Assembly (NCBI GenBank): GCA_944325335.1
Contig: CALUZR010000004.1
Coordinates: 35,782 to 99,781 of the forward strand
Direction: 5' to 3'
Length of the DNA: 64,000 nt
From: an uncultured Parabacteroides sp.
GTDB lineage: Bacteria > Bacteroidota > Bacteroidia > Bacteroidales > Tannerellaceae
Position 1 is the first letter of the stretch; every line of letters starts with the position of its first letter. The notes beneath the pieces were generated by a model that saw only the letters and a list, made by a program, of their open reading frames with translations, was not told the origin of the DNA and did not search any database. The translations under genes and the position numbers were made by a program. Below are positions 54,252 through 63,800 of the stretch, piece by piece.

Positions 54252-55247
54252 ATGAAACTATACAATACATTACGAACTCTCCCGCTCCTGGCCGGCATGA
54301 TGCTTGGAGCGGCGTCGTGCGACTATATCCACGAAGACCTTGAGCCGTGCGACCATTTCCTGCATTTCAGCTATACCTATAATATGAAAGAGGCAGACGC
54401 CTTTGTGCCTGAAATGACGAACCAAGCTACCGCCAAGCAGGTGGAACTCTTTATCTACGACGCGGAAGGCAAATACCTCTCCTCGAAAACGGTATCGGGC
54501 GCCGAACTGGAAGCCAACCAGGTGAAACTGGATTTGCAACCGGGCTCGTACCAACTCCTCGCGTGGGCAGGACTGAACGAGACGGACTATACGTGGACGA
54601 AGCCCACGGCCGACTCCACTATCGAAGATTGGCAGATGGCGGTAAAGCAGACGGACGGCGAAGTGAGCCGCGAGCTCCTCGGTCTGTTCCAAGGCTCCAT
54701 GAAGCTGGAGATTCCGTCGGGAGGCGAGACCAACACCGAGTTTCCGATGGTGAAGAACACGAACAAGATCCGCCTCGTCCTCATCGACGCCAATAGCGGC
54801 ACGGGCTTGCAGGCGGAAGACTTTACCATCTCGGCCACTACGCAGAATGGCGACTTGGATAGTAAGAACCAGCCCATCTCGACCGAGGCCCTCACCTGGT
54901 TGCCTTATTATAAAGGTATAGAGACGGTAAAAGATGCGAACGGCCAAACGGCCTACCAGGCGGTCTGCGCCGAACTGAACACGCTCCGCCTCCTGGACGG
55001 CACCGAGACGTCGCTTCGCCTGTCGCACCGGGACGAGGCCGAACCGTTCCTCGACGTGAACCTCACCGACCTCCTCTTACTTACTAAGATGGAATCGCAC
55101 GACATGGAGGCGCAGGAATACCTCGACCGGCAGGACGAGTACGTGATTATGCTCTACCTCGACACGACCGGCGGCAAGGCGCATTGCCTTGAAATCGTCG
55201 TGAACGACTGGACCATACGACTGGATGACGTAAACTTAGGCAAATAA
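54252..55247 (+). CDS. FimB/Mfa2-family fimbrial anchor lipoprotein
   Basis: A 331-residue lipoprotein (GAASCDYIHEDLEPCDHFL, lipid Cys near residue 23). It has the family pattern of an N-terminal fimbrillin-like domain (QVELFIYDAEGKYLSSKTVSG, LDLQPGSYQLLAWAGL) and a second beta domain ending in a VVNDWTIRLDDVNLG strand. FimB/Mfa2 proteins tether the fimbria to the outer membrane and end its growth. It follows the Mfa1-like gene by 43 bp and precedes the minor subunit by 12 bp. Codon use is GC-rich. Confidence 0.85.
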   Translation: MKLYNTLRTLPLLAGMMLGAASCDYIHEDLEPCDHFLHFSYTYNMKEADAFVPEMTNQATAKQVELFIYDAEGKYLSSKTVSGAELEANQVKLDLQPGSYQLLAWAGLNETDYTWTKPTADSTIEDWQMAVKQTDGEVSRELLGLFQGSMKLEIPSGGETNTEFPMVKNTNKIRLVLIDANSGTGLQAEDFTISATTQNGDLDSKNQPISTEALTWLPYYKGIETVKDANGQTAYQAVCAELNTLRLLDGTETSLRLSHRDEAEPFLDVNLTDLLLLTKMESHDMEAQEYLDRQDEYVIMLYLDTTGGKAHCLEIVVNDWTIRLDDVNLGK

Positions 55248-55259
55248 GGAGGAGACGCG

Positions 55260-56570
55260 ATGAAATACAAGAATTACATAAAGCTCGCCGCCCTCCTACC
55301 GCTCCTTGCCCTCCTCGGATGCGAAGCCAATGAGACGCCGGGTGCGGAAAGCCAAGAGACTGTGCCCGTCACGATCCGGCTGGGATTGGAGAAGGATGGG
55401 TTGAGTACGAGGAATTCAGCAGATGAATTAGACGGCGAAGATGAAGATGCTATATTAGCTGCTGAAAGTACAATTAATACGATTGATGTATATGTAGTAA
55501 ATAGTGATGGCAGTTATGTAGTATTAGATAAAGATGATTTTGGCGATGATAATATTGCCACTATCGAAAGTTTACCCACAGGGAGAAAACGAGTTTATGC
55601 CATTGCCAATCTTCCGAAAGCATCTGAAGAGTTCGAACTTGAAGATATACAAGCAAATCAGTCGGTAGATGCAATTAATGAGGTTACAGATGAACATCAA
55701 TTTGTACCCATGTCTGCCGATACGACTTGGCATATCGAATCCTCTCAACCAACTTATACGGTAAACTTAATTCGGATGTTGGCAAAGATGGATGTTACAA
55801 TCATCGACCATAGAGAAAAAGGACAAGAAACTCGTGCAAGTGGGAACCATAAACTCACCATTAAAAAGCTATTGCCACATGAAACAAATTTGTTTAGAAA
55901 GGCACATGGAGCTATTGAGTTTCCCGATGGCATTGACTTTGCAGATTGGACATGGGATGAGATTAATTATAATGATACAGAAAATAACAAGCCTAAAGCA
56001 CATTATGATCACTTCTATTTACATGAATCGAAGCCTAATGATGTAGAAGCTTTTAATCTGACTTTACATGATGGGGAAAAAGAGCGAAAAGGATCTTTCC
56101 ATACAGAACTTTACCGCAACCATTATTTCCCGTTGATTATCCATCTAACAGATTACGCATTGGCTTTTTCTGGCTCTTACGAATTAGCCCCCATTGGTGT
56201 TGAACCTTTTGAAGTTGAGATAACAGCTGACGGTTATACAGTAGTATTACCAGAAGGTTGTAGTAACGTCGACATGAAGATAACTTTAAAGTATGAAGGG
56301 GAAGATGTAACATCTACCGTTAATTGGAATGTACAAGAAAGCGGTGATTTAGAGGAATTGGAGGTAAGCACGGATAATGGATTATCCATTACTTGCGACA
56401 AACTAACAGCCCTTCCAATTGGCACAAAGACATTGCATCTAACAACTACGTATGATGGCAAAAACCTCGAATTCGATGTAACTATCAAGGTTCGCGAATT
56501 AGGAAATACAGAATGGACGAAGTCGGCAAATGCTTCCCAAGCCCCCCAACCCATCATCATCGAACTCTAA
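55260..56570 (+). CDS. Minor fimbrial subunit, fimbrillin-like, mosaic composition
   Basis: A 436-residue lipoprotein (LPLLALLGCEANETPG, Cys21). The N-terminal fold resembles fimbrillins: TINTIDVYVVNSDGSYVVL, LPTGRKRVYAIANLPK, VNLIRMLAKMDVTI. The first 150 bp are GC-rich (55321-55380 is 65% GC by hand count), then from about 55425 the gene becomes AT-rich (55441-55500 is 28%), and the last 50 bp recover (52%). The reading frame is unbroken, so this is composition mosaicism rather than a pseudogene. It is probably an accessory or tip subunit. Confidence 0.75.
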   Translation: MKYKNYIKLAALLPLLALLGCEANETPGAESQETVPVTIRLGLEKDGLSTRNSADELDGEDEDAILAAESTINTIDVYVVNSDGSYVVLDKDDFGDDNIATIESLPTGRKRVYAIANLPKASEEFELEDIQANQSVDAINEVTDEHQFVPMSADTTWHIESSQPTYTVNLIRMLAKMDVTIIDHREKGQETRASGNHKLTIKKLLPHETNLFRKAHGAIEFPDGIDFADWTWDEINYNDTENNKPKAHYDHFYLHESKPNDVEAFNLTLHDGEKERKGSFHTELYRNHYFPLIIHLTDYALAFSGSYELAPIGVEPFEVEITADGYTVVLPEGCSNVDMKITLKYEGEDVTSTVNWNVQESGDLEELEVSTDNGLSITCDKLTALPIGTKTLHLTTTYDGKNLEFDVTIKVRELGNTEWTKSANASQAPQPIIIEL

Positions 56571-56626
56571 AGCAAAAGAAGCAGATGAAAGGGTGTTTAG
56601 GCGAAAAGATAGGGAGATCGGGAAAA

Positions 56627-56704
56627 TACCAAAGCGTGGTACAGGGAATACCAGGGACTGAAACAGGGAATACCAGCCTATGGTAGGGAGCGTACCAGCT
56701 TAGG
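56627..56704. repeat. Short array with 22-bp spacing
   Basis: TACCA starts recur at 56627, 56649, 56671 and 56693. The first and third units are palindromes, TACCA-n5-TGGTA. Units are joined by CAGGGAA-like sequence. It follows the minor-subunit gene in the 378-bp gap 56571-56948. Confidence 0.8.
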
Positions 56705-56737
56705 AAATTAGTAAGACATGCTTAACAACGAAATGAG

Positions 56738-56809
56738 ATGAAACGAAATAGTTACATACCACCTTGGTTTACGGCCTCGCACGTGCGTGCCCCGGACAAA
56801 CCGCCGTAG
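56738..56809 (+). CDS. Possible 23-residue peptide (uncertain)
   Basis: An ATG-to-TAG frame encoding MKRNSYIPPWFTASHVRAPD and three more residues, lying between the 22-bp array and the toxin-antitoxin promoter. It has no recognisable relative and no clear ribosome site. It is listed only because the gap otherwise lacks a gene; it may be chance. Confidence 0.15.
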   Translation: MKRNSYIPPWFTASHVRAPDKPP

Positions 56810-56910
56810 CCATCCGACGACGAAGGGAAAGCGTTTCCTTCGGGCATAAAACGAACATGTTGTGTCAAAAAACGTCTGCTTCGACGGGGAAGAATTACGG
56901 AAATTTTCCT

Positions 56911-56918
56911 TACCTTTG
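56911..56918 (+). promoter_or_regulatory. -7 box of the toxin-antitoxin pair
   Basis: TACCTTTG, a perfect TAnnTTTG match 30 bp upstream of the antitoxin start at 56949. It excludes the longer start at 56862. Confidence 0.6.
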
Positions 56919-56948
56919 TCACATCAACAAATAAATAAGGGCAAAGCT

Positions 56949-57182
56949 ATGGAAACAACGATTTCTTTAAACAATTTGTTGCATCAAATCTTGGGCTTGT
57001 CGCTCACAGACCAGGAATGGTTGGTCGGCAAAGTGCAAGAAAACATCTGCAAACAAGAAGCGACGGAGCGCATAAGCGAAGAGGAACTACTGGCAAAAAT
57101 AGATGCCGGGCTGAAAGATGTCAAAGCAGGCCGAGTACGCCCGCTGGAGGAAGTACTTAAAGAATTGGAAAATGCAGTATAG
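56949..57182 (+). CDS. Putative antitoxin of a RelE/ParE-type pair
   Basis: 77 residues from METTISLNNLLHQILGLSLT. It is small, acidic and helical, with RISEEELLAKIDAGLKDVKA in the second half, as in antitoxins with a C-terminal toxin-wrapping helix. No clear DNA-binding motif was recognised. The toxin gene overlaps its last 11 bp, a classical antitoxin-first arrangement. Confidence 0.7.
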   Translation: METTISLNNLLHQILGLSLTDQEWLVGKVQENICKQEATERISEEELLAKIDAGLKDVKAGRVRPLEEVLKELENAV

Positions 57183-57513
57183 CATCGGTTCGGCTGATTC
57201 GTTCACCAAAGAACTCAAGCAATTGCACAAACGCTATCCTTCGATACTGGAGGATGTGAGGGCGTTGGGCATTGAGCTCCTTTCCAATCCTACTTTAGGC
57301 GAAAGTCTGGGCGGCGGATTGCGTAAAATCCGCATGTCCATTGCCTCCAAAGGTAAAGGCAAACGTGGTGGCGCGCGGGTGATTACCTTCACCGCCATCG
57401 TATCGGTAGATGAAACAAAAATCACATTGCTGACCATCTACGACAAGGCTGATATTTCCACCCTCTCTATCGCGAAACTCCAAGAATTGCTCAAGAAAAA
57501 CGGGTTGAAATAA
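57172..57513 (+). CDS. RelE/ParE-superfamily toxin
   Basis: 113 residues from MQYSIGSADSFTKELKQLHK. The family pattern is present: SFTKELKQLHKRYPS N-terminal helix, LGGGLRKIRMSIASKGKGKR, GGARVITFTAIV and a final ITLLTIYDKADIS strand followed by a helix. It probably inhibits translation (RelE-like mRNA cleavage) or gyrase (ParE-like); the sequence alone does not decide. The pair sits within the fimbrial cluster between a minor subunit and the large surface protein. Confidence 0.8.
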   Translation: MQYSIGSADSFTKELKQLHKRYPSILEDVRALGIELLSNPTLGESLGGGLRKIRMSIASKGKGKRGGARVITFTAIVSVDETKITLLTIYDKADISTLSIAKLQELLKKNGLK

Positions 57514-57666
57514 CCCACACCGGCTGGCCGCTTTTGCTTGGCGGCTGGTCTTTCTCCCCTTCCCCACCCAAAAAGACGGAGAGACACAACCCCAATAATA
57601 AGTAAAAACAACGGAAAAAGAGCCGTGCCGGAAGACCTCCTAAGGCAAGGTCCGGACAGGTATAAG

Positions 57667-57745
57667 AAGTGTCACCGACACTTATAAGAAGTGTCACCGA
57701 CACCTATAAGAAGTGTCGCGGACACTTATAAGAAGTGTCAACACC
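57667..57745. repeat. Palindrome array with 22-bp spacing upstream of the large surface protein
   Basis: AAGTGTC-acc-GACACTT palindromes centred at 57675, 57697 and 57719, plus a half unit at 57741, each joined by TATAAG. Upstream in the 320-bp gap 57514-57833 a weaker inverted repeat CCGGAAGACCT / AGGTCCGG (about 57629-57656) may end the toxin transcript. Confidence 0.9.
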
Positions 57746-57833
57746 CCGCCTGAGACCCCTCGCCCAGGAGCCGCCGAGGCACCGTCCTTTCCGACATAAA
57801 TCATTCAATCACACTAATAAGACATTCAAAAAT

Positions 57834-60800
57834 ATGAAACGACAGAATATATACAAACAAATCGCCCTCTCCCTGCTGCTGCTGGTTGGTATGGCTGGGA
57901 ATAGTTTGGTTTGGGGGCAGACTGATCCACCACAGTATGTGACGGGAGATAAGTATAAATTGGTTCCACCTCCTACTACTTTTGGGAATTTTCAAGTTTA
58001 TCCACAATATACTGATTCTGATAATAATAATACAGGACAAGAATCAAACGATGATGAGCGAAGTGGAGAAAATTACACGGTCATAATGGACGGGGACATT
58101 AGTGAGGACAACTGGTATGCCTTTGATAAAAATGGTTATGGAGAGAATAGGAATGTTGTTATTGAGATAAAATTCAATGATGCCCCTGAAACCATTGGCT
58201 CCATATGGATGAAACAAGGTTCACAAAAGTATGAGCGTGTTGCAAAAGTAAAAGTTGAATATAAAGCGAGCGCAGCAGATGAATATACTGAGGAGGGAGA
58301 GTATAACTTATCCGATCCTCCACAAATAGTGAATATCAAATTGAACAAGGCCATAACTGCTTCTTCTGTTAAACTAACGCTTACACGGGTTGATGATGAA
58401 ATTAGTAGTGGAAACACTGGCATTTGCTTGCATGAAATCGCGTTCTTGCCGGAGATACAGCATAAGTCGGCCATGTGGCATTCTGAAAGAAACGGGTTAA
58501 CCAATACGAGTACAGGTGATACATTTGATGAGAATACCAAAATGTTTCATTCAGAAATGATGGAAGGAACAACGGAAATACAAGCCTCTCATACCTATAT
58601 TGATACCATTTATGTGCATAAAGGTTCGAAAACTCGATTAACCTTGCCTACAATACAAAGTTCAGAAGCCTTATCCAGCGTAGCGGCATACCAACGTTGG
58701 TACAGTTATCGAACTGATGGAACTTTTGAAACAAATCATAAAGATGACGTATATGACTTGTTGACACCTGTGCCTTCATATGCCACACAGACCACATCAA
58801 ATGGACAGCAAACAATTAGTCCCACAGCTTATCGTTTTGCAAACGGCTATGTTGGAAATCCAGAAGCGGATGCTAATGACGCATTCCTTTATACGAATTC
58901 TTTAGTTGAGATGGATTTCTATTATCCTACAGATGATGAATTTGGCGATTGGTTTCCTAATGCTAAAGATAGTAAATTCGATAATAATTGGTATATTGTA
59001 GCCTGCGATGTTTCTTGCTATACTGATTATAAGGATTGGAAAAAAGAACAAATTGGCACATACTGTGAACCAACTTTGTCTCATCGTGTACTATTCTATA
59101 TTGTTGGAGTAGACGATAGAGAAAACGAAACAGGTACAAATTTCGCGAACTGGTATGCGAAACTAAAAGAAACAGATTATCAAGGAGCTACATCTACAGA
59201 TTATGAATCTAAGAAGTTTCTTGAAGAATATGATATTACCTTCCCTTATACCCGCGTATCAACTAATACACTGGATATGGTTGCCCTGACAAAAGACGCC
59301 CGTGGGTATGCTATTCCTGACGCAGAAAACGACACAGAAGAATTAACATTGACACTTGTAGATGGATCTGGTACTGAAGCTTCTGGAATTACATTTGCAA
59401 ATGAAACTGAAACTAAATCATCAACTATTTCTGGGGAAAACCGTGTAATCCATTTTAAGTATCCGACAACACTTTCTGACGGTTCTCAGCGAGTATCAAA
59501 TAAGAATGCGAAAGCGACAATCTTGGTAACAAAAGAAGTAGGTGGAACAACCTATAATCTCGTTCGTTATAACTTGACTTTCGTACCTGAGACGCAATTG
59601 TTGACAGAAACGCAGATTGAGAAAATTGAGACAGGAGGAGAGGATGTCGAAGATAAGTATTGGTATATGCCAGAACGTACTCCTAAATATCTGCAAGATC
59701 ACTATACACTTGTTACTTCAATGACTTGGGATTATAAGGAGGCTAAGGAAAAACAAGAAGGCTATTACCCGTTCCCAATGGATTGGAGTTATAGTAGCTA
59801 TGCGTTTTATGACGGCTCTAAAAAGAATACAGAAGGACATTATTTCTATGGACAACATGCATATCCACAATGGGGATACTATGCCATCATGAAAGGATAT
59901 GTATCTTGGGATACACCTACTCTCACTTCTGAGGATGAGCATCACTTGTATGTAGATGCATCTGACCGTCCAGGTACAATTGCGCGTTTACCGTTCAGAA
60001 GATCGCTTTGCGCTGGTTCAGAGTTGTTGGTTTCGGCAATTGTAAAAAGTGCCAATCCAAGCAAAAAAAATGATGATGCAGGTATGTTGTTCACTATTTT
60101 CAGAGTGAAAGAAGATAAAAATGGCAATACTATATCTTCAACTCCTATTTATCGCCATGCGACGGGACAAATTATGCATACAAACCTATTAAGCGATAAT
60201 GTTCCGCATGATGGTAATGAGTGGTATCAAGTTTACTTCTCATTCACGAACGGAGATTTTGGTAATGAAGATCTGAATCCAGATGACGATATCCAATATT
60301 CTTATGTGCTGCAAATAGACAACTACAGTGCCTCTACGGATGGTGGTGATATGTATCTGGATAATGTACAAGTATTTGTAAGACCTATGACGGCTGAGGT
60401 GACGCAAATGGAAGCCACTTGTGACAAACGCACCCGTATGAATATTCGTTTGAACTGGGAACAACTATTATCTCACACACAAGGTTTTCGTAACAATGAT
60501 GATACCAAAGAAGATATGGCTATGGACTTTTGCTTTATCGATAAGGAGAAATATGAAGCAGCAATAGGAAATAATACAAATGAAGCTGCGGCCATAAAAG
60601 CTGCCGCTGTTCAGATTGGTGATGATGATTCATACAATAAGCCTTTCGGCACGTTATATTATCGATGGAATTTTGAGGATAAATCCAACAAAGATTATAC
60701 AATTATTCAAACGACAGAAACCGATGGCGCATTAGCTAAGAACAATGAATCAGATGGAAAATATTATTTTTATACATATACAGATGACAATGATGAAAAA

Positions 60801-63800
60801 TACCTTTCGGTTGATTTTTATTCCGATTTGGCACCATTCAAAGAATATGTCATCCTATTACGTGATCATCAAAATGAAGATGAAGTATTAACTGATGAAA
60901 ATTTTGCATCTAATTTCATCAACTTTTCCGATCCTTGCGCCATGAAAGATACCTTTACGGTACAAGGACAAAATGTAATCCAAATGAACGGGCAAGTAAT
61001 TGATGATTCTGAAGATTTAGATGATTATTGTACAGGGCAAATATTTGATTTCTCAGTTAAGTTACAAATAGAGAAAAAGGATGAGAACGGAAATACGGTA
61101 AAAGATGAAGAAGGAAAAATTGTATATGAAAACTACGATGCCTCTAAATATGGCACAGTCTATTTTGATTGGTTTTTCGGCACAATGGATGACTTTGACC
61201 CTGAAACTGGAGAATCTTTATATGATGCGTTAAAAGCATTCCGAGCAGAATATCCTGATGCGACAGATTTAGAAAACGTAACTGCAACAGGTAATTTAAC
61301 GGATACGCAGATAGCGTTATTGAAAAGTTATGTAGAAGGAAATCCGGATGAAGGAGGCATTCAACATCCCTTAGTATTATATCAAGAGACATTGCCTATT
61401 CGCATTTTGGACGAAGGATTAGACTTGGTTGTTTGTCCTATTGATAACTTGCAATCTCAAACTGGCGATGAAACAACAAGTGATGAAGAGGCATATAAAG
61501 GTTTATTTTGCTGGTCTCCTATTGAACTGCATTTAGATGCTAAAGGAGAATCGCCTACTTTACAAGTTGGATTTGAAGATGTAACTTATCCATATAATGA
61601 TGAATACAATCCTGGAGTACGCATTGGTTTGGATCAGATAGAAGCAGCGCAAGTAAGTACAGATAATTCTGAGACCAACCCAACCATAAAGATAAACCTA
61701 CGAGATGCTAAATTTGTATCATCAGATAGTAGTGCAGATCATTTGGGTATATTAGGAAATACAGATAATATTCCATACGCCATGACTGATTTGCATCTGG
61801 TGAATACAAACGATCCGAATTATACGGAATTAGTCCACCATGATGATTTCGATATGCATGCATACAGTATTGGTAAGATTGTAAGTTTGTATGCCAAACC
61901 ACAACAAACAGATGAAACAAATACAAAGGAGAATATATTGGAAGTTCGTTTCAATCTGCAAGAACAAGAAGACCAACGTGTAGATAATAACAAGAAATTT
62001 CAATTCAATCCACGCGAAGGTTATTACTATACTTTCGGATTCCATTTTGAAGAAAAGCAAACTTCTGGAGATGCAATAGAAGCAGCCGAAGGTTGTTATG
62101 GAAGTACAGTTATTACGATGCACGTCGTCCCCGAATACCAAAAGTGGATAGGCGGTGCAACGGATAACTGGAATAATGATGAGAATTGGGCACGCTCTTC
62201 AAGTACGGAATTGAAGAAAGCAGAGAATAGCTATACAGATTATGATGATGACGATAAGTTAGATGGTCGGATGCCGGGTTATGTTCCTATGAAGTTCACG
62301 AAAGTAACTATTCCAGGATCTAAGATTGAATTGTATGATGCAGGAGATAATTCTACAGCATCAGGCACTATACATAAGATACTGGCCTTGGCAACAAATG
62401 GAGAAACTAATGTTACGGGATCAGCAAAAATGAACATCGAATACGATATGTTAGTCAATCCAGATTTGAATCAGGAGGCTAATGCTTATATCTGCGAACC
62501 TTATTACACCAACAAAGTAGACCAAATCCACTTCGAGCCTAAAGCCGAGATGCTCCATGCTGAATTATTACAATATGAAAAGGCATGGGTAGATTATAAG
62601 TTGGAAAGCGGAAAGTGGCATACATTGGCCTCTCCGCTCCAAGGCGTAGTGGCTGGGGATTTCTATACGGATAGCGAAACCGGAACGGAAGAGCAAGAAT
62701 ACTTCTCAGATATTAAGTTCTCTAATACAGAAACAAATAAGCCCAACGGTGCAGATAAAGCGAATAACCGTATTAAACCATCCGTTTATCAGCGCGGTTG
62801 GAAAGGAGATACTTATATGGTTTCAACTGGTACATCAAAGAACGATGTCGCTGTATCTGGAAACTGGAGTGCAGTTTATAACGATGTAGAAGAGGCTTAC
62901 AATCCGGGCACCGGTTTCTCCTTGAAAGTATTGAATATGCCAAGTGTAGAAGGTAAAGAAGTAGATGAAGCTATCTTCCGTTTGCCGAAGGCGGATGACT
63001 CTTATTCTTATTATAATAGTAATGGTGAGGCTTCTGGTACTTCAACAACTATTACAAGAGGAAGTGGTAATACACCATTTAAGGCTGGCCAATTAGAAAT
63101 TAGTGATTTGGATGATGATACTAAAGAAATAACTGTTCCGTTGAAAGCGAATGGTAATAGCAATTATTACCTAATTGGCAATCCATTCATGGCGCATTTG
63201 GATGCAGCGAAATTCTTTGCAGAAAATAGTTCAGTGTTAGAACAGAAGTATTGGACTGTAACGGAAGATATACAGAATGTGGCTGCCTCAAAAGATGACG
63301 ATTGGATCTCAACGTTAGATGGTGTAACTATTCCGCCACTCCGCTCCTTCTTTGTCAAGAAAGCAGGTAATGCAACAGATAGCGAAGTAAGTGTAAAGTT
63401 TACCAAGGACATGCAAGTCTTAGGCGAAACAAGCAATGAGGGAACAAATACTAATGCCCTCATCCTAACCGCCAAAACCGCAGACGGTAAGATGAGCCGC
63501 GCAGCCATTGCCTACGATATGTCGGCCGACAAGGATTATGCAGCGGACGAGGATGCAGAGCTGTTCTTGGATTCGAACCTGAGCGACGTCCCGGCCATTT
63601 ATACCGTGGCAGGCACGATGGCGACTTCGATTAACCGCACGTCGGAACTCTACAATATTCCGGTCGGTATTTATGGCCATAGTACAGAGATGGTGACATT
63701 GTCGTTCGAGGGATTGAAGCACTTCAGCAGCGCGACACTCTATGACGCAGAGAAGAAGACGGAGACACCGCTCCGCGAAGGCACGACGCTGACCGTCCCG

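Noticed and set aside
50186..57833. An invertible promoter or site-specific recombinase controlling the fimbrial cluster
   Set aside because: No recombinase gene was seen, and the inverted repeats present are short, tandem and phased rather than a single pair flanking a promoter.
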